Shown here: in pieces, positions 14,700-24,839 of the stretch | How the letters are laid out: each line of letters starts with the position of its first letter | How positions within the stretch are numbered: the first letter of the stretch is position 1 | Assembly: GCF_946892675.1 (NCBI RefSeq) | Contig: NZ_CAMPOV010000001.1 | Coordinates: 346,033-410,032 of the forward strand | From: Arthrobacter sp. Marseille-P9274 | GTDB taxonomy: Bacteria > Actinomycetota > Actinomycetes > Actinomycetales > Micrococcaceae | DNA: 64,000 bases | Direction of reading: 5' to 3' | The notes under the pieces: model-generated | The model's database searches: none | Told to the model about the DNA's origin: nothing | The model's input: the letters and a program-made list of their open reading frames with translations, nothing else | Made by a program: the position numbers and the translations under genes

Positions 14700-17618
14700 C
14701 TACCTCGCCCCGGAGACTGCGCGGGCGGGCTCCGGCGTGGCGTGGCCGACGGCTGCCGGAAGCGCGGCCGGACGTTCGGTGAAGGCGGGCTCGGCCAGGG
14801 CCGGGCCGGCGGCCGCCGCGAACGCCGGCGTCGGTTCCCTGAGGGCGGCGGCGAGCTCGGAGCGGCTATGGACGCGCAGCTTGTCGTAGATGCGGTAGAG
14901 GTGGCCTTCCACGGTCCGAACCGGGCTGCCGAGCTGTTGGGCGATGTCGGGGCCGCGGAGCCCGCACGCCGCGAGCATGGCCACGGCACCTTCCCGGATG
15001 GTGAGCTGGCCGGGGGCGTGGAGCTCATCCAACTGCAGTGACGAAACCACCCCCGGCAGCTGCCGGCGCAGTTTCTGCAGCAGCCGCACCGCATCCCGGT
15101 AGCGGCCGCCCATCCCCTGCCCAGCCAGCAGCCGGGCTGCGTGCCGGGCCGCCTCTGCCGCCAGCAGCAGGTAGCCGGCAGCCGCGGCCGCTCGAGCCAT
15201 CGCCAGCAGCGCCTCGGCATCCTTCGCCAGCAGGGCCTCGGCAAGGACGTGCAGGAGATCCCGCTCCGTACCGCCTGCCCCAGCGGTAAGGTCCCGCAGC
15301 CGCTGCAGCGCATCCGAATCGTCCAGCCGAAGGCGCAGCAGCTGGACCTCGGCCTCTTCGGTGATCCGTCCGGCGCCGGCCAGTGCGGCGGCCAGTACGG
15401 CCAGCTCCCCTCGGGAGGCGGGCTCCACCTCGAGCGTGCTCCCGTTGGCGGGTGGGGCGGCCGGCACGGCTCCGAGTGCGAACGGAACACCCGCCGCGGC
15501 ACCGGCGGCAATGATCCGGGCCCGGGCCGTCACCGGCATCGCCGCGTGGATGTTCCGGCGGCCGTGCATGAGCAGATCGCGGAACGCCTCGGAGCTGGCC
15601 GCCAGGATGTCCGGTTCGTCCAGCTGCCCGGCCGCGTCGGCGGTCAGTCCCAACGCATACTGCAGCAGCTGGTGGGGATCCTGCAGCCGCAGGGCCTGGA
15701 CGACGGCGGTCAGCATCTGGAGTGCCTCGTGCAGCCGGCCCTGCCTGAACACGATCCAGGCGCGCAGGAATTCCACCGTGCCGCCGAAGACCACCAACGA
15801 CTCCATGCGCTGGTGCTCGAATCGGTCCAGCTGCGCGGCGGCCGCCGCCAGGTGCCCGGCCTGAACCAGGCACCTGATGTTCCGCAGCGCCAGCGAGTTG
15901 TGCAGGATGGCCTCCGTCCCGGCCGGCGCCTGGAGCCGCTGGAGGGTCTCCGCGGCCAGCCCGGCTGCGTCGGAGGGGCTGCCGACAGCGAGCTCGGCTT
16001 CGGCGAGCAGCGTGCGGGCGACCAGTACCGGGTCGCCGTCGTCGTTGGTTTCCGCGGTCAGCTGCCGCAGCCCGGGGATGCTCTCCGCGAAGCGCCCCTC
16101 CAACTGCATGGCATGGTGGCGCAGAAGCCGTCCGATGCGGCGCTCCCCGCGCAGCTCGGGCGTGCGGGCCGCCGCGCGGGCCCATGCATGGTCCAACCGA
16201 TCCAGCTCGGCGGTGCCCCCGCCGCTGCGCACCACGGCTTCCTGGCCCAGCAGCGCCGCCTGGCGGAGCAGCTCCGGCTCCGTTGCCCGCGCCAGCACGC
16301 CTGCCAGCCGCAGGGCCGCCCGGCCCGCGTAGCCCCGGCGGAGGTAGAGCCGGACAATCTCGACCTCGGCGGCCGGCCTCAGCTCCGGCGCCGACACCAG
16401 CGCGGCACTCCGCAACGCCAGCGCCGTGTCGCGGCTCCGGTTGGCCTGCCGTGCCGTCTCGACCAGCGCTGGGTCCGGCAGCGTCAGGTGAAGATCCAAC
16501 GCCCAACGGGCCGGGCCGACGCCCTCCGCCGCCCATTCCGGGGACGCCGAGACCGCCGCGGAATACCGCTCGAAGAGCTCCCGGCTCAGGTCGGAGGGGA
16601 CGATCCGGCGCAGCGGCGGCGCCGGGAACGCCGGCGCCAACCGCACCGCCGGTCCCCGCGCCAGCTGCGCATCGTCGTCCGCCGGCTCGAAATCCAGGAC
16701 GCCTCGGGCCTGCAGCGTCTCGAACAACCGAGGCCCGGCAATCCTGGCCAGCAGCGGCAGCCGCAGCGGGCCAGCCAACGCTACCGTATAGACGGCGCGG
16801 CACTGGGCACTGGTCAGCCGCTCCAGCTCCCGGCGCAACACGTCCTGCAGCACCTCCCCGGACTCCGGCAGCACTCCGGCGGGCAGCCAGCAGCCGTCCC
16901 GTTCCACCAGGCGGTGCTGCCGCCGGCTTTCATCGAGCAGCGCCACCAGGTTCCGTGGCGAACCGCCGGCGGAACGGGACAACAGCAGCGCGACGGCCGG
17001 CAGCACCGGTCCGCCGAGGACCTGCCGGCACAGCGCCAGCGCCTCCCGCTGGTCGAGCGGACCGAGCGTGTGGCGGCTGAGCAGCCCCTCGTTCGCCAGT
17101 TCCGCCAGCCCGTCGTGCAGTTGAACGCCCGGCCGGGCCGACAGCAGGATCTGGACCGCGCCGCTGCCGGCCAGCCCGGCCAGCAGCTCGGCGCTTCCCT
17201 CGTCGAGCTCTGCCGCATCGTCGGCCACCAGCACCGGCGCCTGCGGCAGCCCGGACAGGTGCGTGAGCATCTGCCGCAGCACCGCAAGCGAGGGCATAGC
17301 GCGCGCCGGCTTCCGGTCCCCGAGCAGCGGGGCCAGCGTGCCGAACGACGGCGGGGCCAGGGCAGGTGCGTGCCCGTGTGCGGGTGCAGGTGCCGTTTTT
17401 GCCGGACCTGACGGGCCAGCCGACGCCGGCTCCGCCACCGGGGCGCAGGTCAGGCGGATGAACCGGAACTCGCCGGCCAGCTGCCCGGCCATGTCCTGCA
17501 GCAGGGTTGTCTTGCCCGCCCCGGGTGTCCCCACGATCAGTGCGCCCCGGACAGCGTTGTTGTGCAGGCTCGCGGCCAGCTCGATGGCGGCGCGAGCATG
17601 CAGGATGTGCTCCCCCAT
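14700..17618 (-). CDS. Large LuxR-family ATPase regulator 1 (LAL type)
   Basis: A 972-residue regulator with the MalT/LAL plan. The N-terminal STAND-type ATPase shows Walker A VGTPGAGKTT (residues 29-38) and Walker B VLVADDAAELDEG. The middle 500 residues are Ala/Leu-rich helical repeats (TPR-like). A LuxR helix-turn-helix lies at about 870-925: LTIREGAVAMLAACGLRGPD and TVEGHLYRIYDKLRVHSRSE. Such proteins are signal-responsive activators in which ATP binding controls oligomerisation. A 45-residue Ala/Pro tail follows the HTH. GGGGA lies 6 nt before the ATG. Inducer and targets are unknown. It is one of three paralogues in a row; it lies 774 bp downstream of the second. Confidence 0.85.
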   Translation of the reverse strand: MGEHILHARAAIELAASLHNNAVRGALIVGTPGAGKTTLLQDMAGQLAGEFRFIRLTCAPVAEPASAGPSGPAKTAPAPAHGHAPALAPPSFGTLAPLLGDRKPARAMPSLAVLRQMLTHLSGLPQAPVLVADDAAELDEGSAELLAGLAGSGAVQILLSARPGVQLHDGLAELANEGLLSRHTLGPLDQREALALCRQVLGGPVLPAVALLLSRSAGGSPRNLVALLDESRRQHRLVERDGCWLPAGVLPESGEVLQDVLRRELERLTSAQCRAVYTVALAGPLRLPLLARIAGPRLFETLQARGVLDFEPADDDAQLARGPAVRLAPAFPAPPLRRIVPSDLSRELFERYSAAVSASPEWAAEGVGPARWALDLHLTLPDPALVETARQANRSRDTALALRSAALVSAPELRPAAEVEIVRLYLRRGYAGRAALRLAGVLARATEPELLRQAALLGQEAVVRSGGGTAELDRLDHAWARAAARTPELRGERRIGRLLRHHAMQLEGRFAESIPGLRQLTAETNDDGDPVLVARTLLAEAELAVGSPSDAAGLAAETLQRLQAPAGTEAILHNSLALRNIRCLVQAGHLAAAAAQLDRFEHQRMESLVVFGGTVEFLRAWIVFRQGRLHEALQMLTAVVQALRLQDPHQLLQYALGLTADAAGQLDEPDILAASSEAFRDLLMHGRRNIHAAMPVTARARIIAAGAAAGVPFALGAVPAAPPANGSTLEVEPASRGELAVLAAALAGAGRITEEAEVQLLRLRLDDSDALQRLRDLTAGAGGTERDLLHVLAEALLAKDAEALLAMARAAAAAGYLLLAAEAARHAARLLAGQGMGGRYRDAVRLLQKLRRQLPGVVSSLQLDELHAPGQLTIREGAVAMLAACGLRGPDIAQQLGSPVRTVEGHLYRIYDKLRVHSRSELAAALREPTPAFAAAAGPALAEPAFTERPAALPAAVGHATPEPARAVSGAR

Positions 17619-18392
17619 GATGATTCCCCAACGTTCCCCTTCGAAGGTGCGGCCGCCCGCCGTCGTCGTTTATGAAGCCGTGCGGCGGACGGCGTGCCTC
17701 CCCCGGATCCAGGCGGAAGAGCCGGCCGGAGAAACCGGCGGTCCAGCCTGCAGTTTCCGATAGTTCCGCAGCAACTGCCCCGCCGTGCGGATGGACTGCT
17801 GCCGCCGTGCCGCGATGGCCGCGTTGCCGGAACACGCCGCAGCGGCGGCGGTTTGCCGTTCCCGTCCGCTCGGCGTGTTCCGCGTGCTGCCGGCCCGCGG
17901 GACGCATTCCCGCGGCCGGTCCGACATCCTGTTATCCGCACGCGGGAGCCGGCGTGCTAAGTGAAAAAGCTGGTCCTCCTGGAACCGGCCGATGGCCCCG
18001 TCCCGGGCTCCGGGGTTGGACGGGGCCATCGCGGCGAGGTTCCGGATCCGACGCGCATAAGGGCGTGAGGATCCGGGCCGCTGCGCCGGTTTTTCGGGAG
18101 AGGCCTGAACCCGACCGCCCGCCGGAAGGAGAACCGGTGGCAGGCCGGGCGGCGTGGATGGTGGCTGTTGTGGGTGCGAGTGGTTGCTCAGCATCGTACG
18201 ACCCCGTTAGCTAAAGCTCTGTGTTTCGAGCCTAGAACCGGCACGGCACCGCGTCTTGCGTATGACCTACCGGTCCTCGGAACCGATGGAAGCATCGTAC
18301 TCGGCGCTTCTTGCAAAAACCCGGATGCCGCCGCGGGCTTGTACTCGGAGGGATACCTGCGGTCCGGCGGGCAGCACGGGCCGCCGGGCCCC
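17619..18392. other. 774-bp intergenic region with a long hairpin
   Basis: No convincing gene. CGATGGCCCCGTCC at 17990-18003 is perfectly complementary to 18018-18031; read on the minus strand it is followed after about 20 nt by a T run (AAAAA at 17964-17968 on the plus strand), so it may terminate the two upstream LuxR genes. A segment at 18205-18222 (GTTAGCTAAAGCTCTG) recalls the CTAAAG core of the intergenic repeats at 38 and 59 kb. Confidence 0.5.
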
Positions 18393-21310
18393 TCAGCCCA
18401 GATGGGCCGCATCGAGTTCGTCCCGGCTGCGGATGTGCAGCTTGGCGAACATCCGGTAGATGTGCCCCTCCACGGTCCGCACGGAGAGGTCCAACTGCTC
18501 GGCGATGTCGGCGTTTTGCATTCCTTCCAGCACCAGCGTGCCGATTTCGTGCTCGCGCCGGGTCAACTTGACGGGCGGGCGTGGGGCACGTCCACTTTGG
18601 TCCCGGCGGCCATGGTTCCGTGGCTGCGGCCGCAGTCCCCGCAATGCCCCCGAACGCACGGTCGCAGGACGCCCCGCGCCGCCCGCCCCGGCAACCCCGG
18701 TGCGCCCTGCACCGGCCATCCGCCGCCCCGGCCCGGACCGTCCTGCCCAGGCGGCCCCGGCTCCCGCCGCGCCGGCTCCCGCAGCACCGCCGCCAGCAGC
18801 TTTCGCCGCGCCATCCTTCCGCCTGCCGCCACAACACCGGCCGGACCTGCGTCCGGCTCCGGCGGCAGGGCCTTCTGCAGCTGCCGCATGGCCTGCGCCA
18901 GGAACTCCCGCTGGCTCGAAGTCCCCCCGGAATCCTCGCCCGCCAGCACCGGCGGGCGCAGGTTCAGCAGCGCCGCGTGCAGCGACGGGCGGGACGCGGC
19001 GCCGCCGATAATCCGCAGCAGGGCGGGCATGTCCTCGTCACGCAGGGCACGCACCAGCACGGTCAGCTGTCCCGCGGCCGCTCCCTCGGTGAACTCGGCC
19101 AGCTTGACCAGCTGGTCGAGTCCGCGCAGGCTGCCCAGCCGCAGCGCCAGCACCCTCAGGTCCAGCTCCTCGCTGAAGTAGCCGCGCCGCCTGGCGTCCT
19201 CGACGAGGTCGAACAGCCGGTCCAGCTCAGCTGGCTCTTGCCGCAACCGGATCCTGCCCGCCGCCGCAAGCCCGTCGCACATCAGGCGCACCCGCTGCCG
19301 CGGCTGGTCCGCGACCTCCGCGTAGTTCGCCAGGTACTCCTCCGCCAGCTCGTTCAGTCCTGCGGCAGCGGCGGTGTGGGCGCCGGCGGCGAAGGCCAGC
19401 GGCAGCAGGTGCTCAAGATCGAGCTGGCGCAGGCCCTCGACCGCCGCGGCCAGCAGTCCCAGTCCCGGCATCGGCCTGGACTGCAGAATCTCCAGCGCGG
19501 CCGAGGCCAGGGCGACCGTGCCGCTGAAGTAGAAGAGGCCGCGCAGTCCAGTGCCGGCGTAACGTTCCAGCTCGCGGGTGGCGTCGTCGTACTCCCCCAG
19601 CCGCAGCAGCGCGGTCACATGCGGGACCAGCACGAATTCGTAGTACCCGAGCAGCGCGCCCTCATGCGCGTGCAGCAGCTCCAGCCCGCGCCGGGTCAGG
19701 GCGGCCCCGGAGAGCAGCCGGCCGGTGGCACCGAAGACCTCCGCCAGCAGCGTCCGCGCCACGAGCTCGATCTCGGGGTCAGGCCCCGGGCGGTCCAGCA
19801 CCTGCAGCAGTTCCGTTTCGGCGCTGGCCAGCTGCCCGTCGTCGATCATTCCGCGGATCCGCAGCAGCCGGCAGCCGGTGCGGGAATGTACGACGGCGGG
19901 TGTCCCGGCCAGGCGCGGGTGTTCGGCTTCCAGCCGGTCCAGGGTGGCCGACCACTGGCCGGCCAGGCCGTCCAGCTCGGCGGCCCCTCCGCGCCGGAAC
20001 CGCAGCAGCTGCGCGCTGAGCACCGCCGCCGACTTCGCCGTCCCCAGGTCCCTGGCGCGCTGGAGCACCCCGGCGAGCAGTTCTTCCGCCCGGGTGAATT
20101 CGCCGTTGTGGTAGTGCGCCCAGGCCGTTTCCACCTGCGCCGCGCCCCGGTAGGGGCCGGGCGGGACGGCGCCGGCGGCGCGGAGGGCGAAGCGCGAGTT
20201 GAACAGCCCGTTGGCCAGCCGCGCCGCCTCCACCAGCCGGCTCGCCGGGACCGGGAGGCCGCACTCGAGCGACCAGTCGACCTGCCGCAGCAGCGACTGG
20301 AGGGTGGGCCGGCCGGAAGACAGGCGGCGGGCCAGCTGCCGCCGCAGCCGCAGGCTCCGGGCCGCCGGTACCATCGCCCGCAGCACCTGCCCATACAGCG
20401 GGTGCGCCACCCGGACCAGCCGCTCCGCGTCGTCGCCGACGGTCACCAGCCGCGACTCCACGAGCGCATCGACCAGCCCGCCGTCTGCCGATTCCAGCAG
20501 CAGCCGAAGCGGGATCGGGTCGGCCAGCGCCACCGTCTCCAGCACCTGCCGCTGCTCCGGCGTGCAGCCGCTGAAGTGCCCCTTGATCAGGTCGGTCAAC
20601 CGCCGGTCCGGCCGCGGCGGTTCCCCGGTAAGCAGCCACACGCCGTTGCGTTCCACCAGCGTTCCGTCGCGGCGTTCCTGGGCAAGCAGCGCCAGCATGA
20701 ACATCGGGTTTCCGGCGGAGGCCGCAACCAGTGATTCGCTCAGGCACGGCAGGATTTGCCCGCCCAGGGCCTGCCGGCAAAGTTCGAGGGCCGCGCCCGA
20801 GTCCAGCGGCTGGAGCGTCCGGCGTACGATCAGGCCGTCCGAGGCGAGCGACTCCAGCTCCGGGGGCACCGCCGGTAGCGTCCGGCTCATCGCCAGCAGC
20901 TTCACCGCCCCGGAGGCGACCAGCTGCGCGGCCAGCATGGTGCTGGACTCGTCCAGGTCATGCGCGTCGTCGATCACCAGCAGCACCGGCGTCTGCCCCG
21001 GCGCCAGGGCGTTGATGTGCGCCAGCACGGAGCGCATCGCGGCCAGCACCGAGTTGGTCTGGTCTTCCTGTAGCGAGGCCAGGTACGGCGCCAGCGCCCC
21101 AAACGGTACCCGGGACAGCGTCGGGCTCGCGTGGATCCACAGCGGGATGACGCCGTCACCCAGCTCTGCCAGCACGGCCTTGGACACCGCGCTCTTGCCC
21201 AGGCCCTGGTCCGCCACCAGCAGCGCCCCGCCGGTCTCGGTGACCGCGTCGACGACGGCCCGGACGTCAGCGTCCCGACCTACCAGAGAGAGTCCCCCGA
21301 ATCCCTCCAT
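18393..21310 (-). pseudogene. Large LuxR-family ATPase regulator 2, HTH out of frame
   Basis: From the ATG at 21310 the frame is open for 915 codons to a TGA at 18563. It encodes a Walker A variant ADQGLGKSA (33-41, Ala for the first Gly), Walker B VLLVIDDAHDLDES and TPR-like helices up to about LAQAMRQLQKALPPEP. The LuxR domain (KLTRREHEIGTLVLEGMQNA, TVEGHIYRMFAKLHIRSRDE) lies in the -1 frame and ends at 18393. Restoring one base gives exactly 973 codons (972 aa plus stop). The switch must lie between about 18570 and 18900, in Gly/Ala/Arg-rich sequence. It could be a real deletion, an assembly error, or less likely programmed frameshifting. The start lies 5 nt after the stop of regulator 3, so the two are co-transcribed. 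If the break is real, the ATPase part survives without DNA binding. Confidence 0.75.
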
Positions 21311-21315
21311 AACGC

Positions 21316-24093
21316 CTACGTCAACAACTCTGCGAGTTCGGCGCGGCTGGAAACGTGCAGCTTCACGTAGATCTTGCCCAGGTGCCAGTCGATGGTGCGC
21401 GGCGAGAGGTTGAGCTCCTTGGCCAGCTCGGAACTGCTTTTGCCACCCGCGGCCGCAACGGTCAGCTCCTGCTCGAACCGGCCCAGCATGGCGAACCGGC
21501 GGCGCAGTCCGTGCTCCGGGCGGAGCCGGCGGAAGCTGGAGTTGGCCAGCTCCCGCGCCTGCCGTGCGGCCAGCTGGTCGGCCGCGAACAGCTGGGCCGC
21601 GCCGGCCGCCTCGCAGGCGAACAGGTCGTTTCCCTCCGCGGAGGCGAGCCGCGCCGCCTGCAGCAGCGCGGCGCCGTCGTTCCCCACGAGTCCTGCCGCG
21701 AACAGCTCGCCCAATTCGCCCGCCGGCCCGCAGTCCCGCGGGCCTTCCGCGAGCAGCCGCGCCACGGCCTCGGCGTCCCCGAGCCGGGCGGCCGCGGTCA
21801 GGAACGCGCCGCTGGAGGCGGGGAGGCCGAGCCGGGAGGCGTGTTCGGCCTCCGCCAGCAGTGTGGCCGTGAACCGTCCGGCGCCGGCGGCCTCGGTTGC
21901 CTTGGCCTGGCGGGGGCGTTCCCCCACCACACCGAAGCCCGCGAGCGCCGCCCGCGCCAGCACCTCGAAATACCGGGTCCACGAGCGGATGCTCCACGCG
22001 AGCTCCTGCTCCGAGCACTCCAGCTCGTGCAGGCAGCGCTCGGCCCGCCCGGCGTCCCCTTGGAGCGCACTGGCATAGGCCGCCGCGGCCAGCGCGAGGG
22101 GTGCGGTCCCCGCGGGATCCCGCCGCTTCAGCTTGGCCAACGCCGGCAGCAGCAGCTCCAGCGCCTCGTCCGGATGCCCGCAGGCGGCGTGCAGCAGCCC
22201 GGCCGCCAGTTCCCCGGCCGTGCCGCGGGCCGCGCCGACCCGGCCGGCACTCCGCTGCGGGGCCAGCAGCTCCCGGCAGCGCCGCCACTGCCCGCTGGCG
22301 AGCAGGACCTCGAATATCCGGACCAGCACCGTGTCGCGCATCGACGGCGAAAGCGAGGGGTTGCCGGCGCCGGCCTCCAGCCAGGCGACGATGGCAAGGG
22401 CGTCCCCGCAGCGGCCGGTCAGCGCCCACGCCTCGGCCAGCAGGCAGCCGGCGTAGAGCCGCATGCCCAGGGGCAGCGATTCGTTACCGTAGAGGTCCTC
22501 CAGCTCCCGCGGGAACTGCGCGTGCCGGCCCTCGAACGCTGCGAACTCCGCCTCGAGCAGCACGGCCTCCCAGGCCAGTGCGGCACCGCCGTCGTTGTTC
22601 CCCGGCGCGGCGGCCACGGCCCGGCGAATGGCGACGACGGCGTCCGCCGCCTCCCGTCCCCGGCCCGGCAGCCGGCGCAGCACGCGGTGTCGTTCCACGC
22701 CCAGGCGCACCCACAGCCGCAGGTCCGCCACGGCCCGCGGCTGGGCGGCCTCGAGCACGGCCGCGGCTTCGTCGAGCCGTCCCAGCGCGTGCAGGGCGGA
22801 CGCTTCCTCCAGCACCAGTTCCGGATCCAGGCCGTAGCCGGGCACGCTGCGCACGAACCGCAGGGCGGTGGCGGGATCCTGCAGGTGCCGGGCGCGGCGG
22901 GCGGCCCGCAGCGCCGTCGGAGCCGCCAACGGCACCCCGCACGCGATGCTCCACGCCGCGAAACCCAGCAGCGTTCCGGCGGGAATCTCCACGTCACTAA
23001 CGACGGCGGCGAGCGCCTCCCACAGCTGCCGGCTACGGGCCGGCGGCACGGATTCGCGGACCACTTCCGCCATCAGCCGCTGGTTCAGCTGGACCACCGG
23101 CGGGATGCTGGGCAGGACGCGCAGGTGCCCGTCCTCCTCCAGCCGGTCCAGCTCGAAGGGATCGGATAGCCGCAGCAGCACCTCCAGGGGCAGCTCGCCG
23201 GCGAAGGCCAGCAACTCGATGATCCTGCGCTGGCCGGGATGCAGCCGGGCCACCTGCGCGCGGACCACGTCGGCGATCTCGCCCGAACGCACCACCGGCG
23301 CGACCAGGTCCCACACGCCGTCCTGCAGGACCAGCGACCCTGCCTCGCGTTGTTCGCGGACCAGCAGGCGCAGGTACAGGGGGCTCCCCGCGGTCTGGGC
23401 CCACAGCTCCTCGGCGGCGCTGCGCGAGACCATGCCGCCGAGCAGGCAGGACGCGAAGGTTTCCGCCTCCTCCGGAGTGAACGCCGCCAGGTCGAAACGT
23501 TTCAGCCGCCCGTCCGACCACAACTGCACGAACTCCTCGGCCGCGCCGGTGAGCCCGCGGGCCAGCACTAGCAGCCGGGCCTGGCCCGAGAGCGCCAGCT
23601 GGATCACCGCCGTCACCGACATCGCATCCAGTTCATGGGCGTTGTCCACCAGCAGCAGCACCGCGCGGCCCGCGGCCTTCCGGCGCAGCAGCCGCGCCAG
23701 CCCCTGGTAGGCCAGTACCGGGTGCTCCAGCGCGCGTTCCGGCAGTTCACTGAGCAGGTAGCCGAGCGCGCCGTAGGGCAGCTTCGACGATACGGCGCTG
23801 CCGCGGACGTGCACTATATGGTGGGTCTCCTGGACGGCCTGCACCGCTTCGAGGGCCAGCACCGTCTTGCCGATGCCGGCACCGCCGAGCAACAGGGCGC
23901 CCAGCCGGGCCGGGTCGCGCAGGGCAGCCGAAACGCCGTCGAGCTCTTCTGAGCGGCCGATGAAAACGCCCCGCGGCCGGGCCGCTCCCTGGCCCCTGCC
24001 GGTGGCACCTACATGCGCGGCGGTATCCGCCGGCACCCCCAAGGCACGGCTGTCCACGGATCTTTGAACTGGTTCACTGCTCACACCTGCCAC
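21316..24093 (-). CDS. Large LuxR-family ATPase regulator 3 (LAL type)
   Basis: About 925 residues. N-terminal ATPase with FIGRSEELDGV, Walker A LLLGGAGIGKTV and Walker B AVLLLVDNAHELD; long Ala/Leu-rich helical repeats; C-terminal LuxR HTH LTVAAAGGKSSSELAKELNL and RTIDWHLGKIYVKLHVSSRA ending six residues before the stop. The start is uncertain: a GTG at 24093 preceded by CGTTGGGGAAT matches the leader of regulator 1 (same word 6 nt before its ATG), whereas an ATG at 24135 would add 14 residues with a GGGG upstream and a GTG at 24084 is also possible. It leads a two-gene operon with regulator 2 (5-nt gap). Confidence 0.85.
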   Translation of the reverse strand: MAGVSSEPVQRSVDSRALGVPADTAAHVGATGRGQGAARPRGVFIGRSEELDGVSAALRDPARLGALLLGGAGIGKTVLALEAVQAVQETHHIVHVRGSAVSSKLPYGALGYLLSELPERALEHPVLAYQGLARLLRRKAAGRAVLLLVDNAHELDAMSVTAVIQLALSGQARLLVLARGLTGAAEEFVQLWSDGRLKRFDLAAFTPEEAETFASCLLGGMVSRSAAEELWAQTAGSPLYLRLLVREQREAGSLVLQDGVWDLVAPVVRSGEIADVVRAQVARLHPGQRRIIELLAFAGELPLEVLLRLSDPFELDRLEEDGHLRVLPSIPPVVQLNQRLMAEVVRESVPPARSRQLWEALAAVVSDVEIPAGTLLGFAAWSIACGVPLAAPTALRAARRARHLQDPATALRFVRSVPGYGLDPELVLEEASALHALGRLDEAAAVLEAAQPRAVADLRLWVRLGVERHRVLRRLPGRGREAADAVVAIRRAVAAAPGNNDGGAALAWEAVLLEAEFAAFEGRHAQFPRELEDLYGNESLPLGMRLYAGCLLAEAWALTGRCGDALAIVAWLEAGAGNPSLSPSMRDTVLVRIFEVLLASGQWRRCRELLAPQRSAGRVGAARGTAGELAAGLLHAACGHPDEALELLLPALAKLKRRDPAGTAPLALAAAAYASALQGDAGRAERCLHELECSEQELAWSIRSWTRYFEVLARAALAGFGVVGERPRQAKATEAAGAGRFTATLLAEAEHASRLGLPASSGAFLTAAARLGDAEAVARLLAEGPRDCGPAGELGELFAAGLVGNDGAALLQAARLASAEGNDLFACEAAGAAQLFAADQLAARQARELANSSFRRLRPEHGLRRRFAMLGRFEQELTVAAAGGKSSSELAKELNLSPRTIDWHLGKIYVKLHVSSRAELAELLT

Positions 24094-24258
24094 ACATTCC
24101 CCAACGTCGGCGCTGTTGCATCTGCGCGCTAGCATACTGACCCCGCCCCGAACTGGCCAGTGGTCTGCTTAAAGCTGTAACGCTATAGTGACACGGCAAT
24201 CCACGTTTGGGGAGCCCGCGCGTGCCGCCTCTAGTTCACAACCGCCGGTTTTGGACCA

Positions 24259-24264
24259 TAGGCT
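24259..24264 (+). promoter_or_regulatory. -10 TAGGCT, 6 nt before the start at 24271
   Basis: TAGGCT, then GGGCGC, then ATG, with no ribosome-binding site: a leaderless arrangement. Confidence 0.5.
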
Positions 24265-24270
24265 GGGCGC

Positions 24271-24768
24271 ATGTCTGATCCAGTCTCACCGACCACTGTG
24301 AACGAACGCGAAATTGCCGACCCGTCGGACCCGGCCGCGGCGGAGCCAGTCGAGCCGCTCGGGAATCCTGACCCGGCGGAGCCGGGAGAGCCGCTCGCGG
24401 ACCCGGCCGCGGCCGCCGCCGTCATCGACGGCAAGCAGTTCGCACCCGTGGCCAACACCGCCTCCGGAGAGGTCGGCGCCACCACTGTCTTCCACTACCA
24501 CCAGGACGGCAAGGTCATCTGGGCGGAGTACTCCGGAGGCGCCGTCGTGCGCGGCTACCTGGTCGGCACCCGTAGCGGCGACCGGATGAGCTTCCGCTAC
24601 TCGCACCTGAACATCGACCTGCAGACGGCCAGCGGCGTCTGCGAAACCCGCATCGCCGTGCTCGACGACGGACGGGTCCAGTTCCGCGAAACGTGGCAGT
24701 GGGAGTCCAGGCCGGAACACGGGACCAGCATCGTGGAGGAGCTCGCCGCTTTGGGAGGACGGCCGTGA
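24271..24768 (+). CDS. Conserved hypothetical protein with Pro/Ala/Glu-rich N terminus
   Basis: A 165-residue protein. Residues 1-52 are low-complexity and acidic (DPAAAEPVEPLGNPDPAEPG). The folded part begins at GKQFAPVANTASGEVGATTV and continues FHYHQDGKVIWAEYSGG, RGYLVGTRSGDRMSFRYSHL and ETWQWESRPEHGTSIVEEL. This all-beta pattern occurs in a widespread bacterial family of unknown function sometimes mislabelled N-acetylglutamate synthase; no acetyltransferase motif is visible. No Shine-Dalgarno; a -10 box 6 nt upstream of the ATG supports this start and leaderless expression. Confidence 0.75.
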   Translation: MSDPVSPTTVNEREIADPSDPAAAEPVEPLGNPDPAEPGEPLADPAAAAAVIDGKQFAPVANTASGEVGATTVFHYHQDGKVIWAEYSGGAVVRGYLVGTRSGDRMSFRYSHLNIDLQTASGVCETRIAVLDDGRVQFRETWQWESRPEHGTSIVEELAALGGRP

Positions 24769-24839
24769 GGTTCGCCATAATTGGCCCGCTGACCGGCCGT
24801 TTTGCCGCGGGAGGGCTTGGCTGCCTGCGCAAACACGAT

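Noticed and set aside
17672-18214. Possible 180-codon plus-strand gene between LuxR regulators 1 and 2
   Set aside because: No recognisable domain, no RBS, and it reads across a hairpin terminator.
21311-22429. Open frame extending LuxR regulator 2 to 1288 residues
   Set aside because: The extension lies inside regulator 3 in another frame and is Arg/Gly/Pro-rich; the ATG at 21310 directly precedes the ATPase domain.
24221-24274. 17-codon leader peptide ending at the start of the 24271 gene
   Set aside because: A GTG-to-TGA frame exists, but there is no RBS, and the -10 box at 24259 would place transcription after it.
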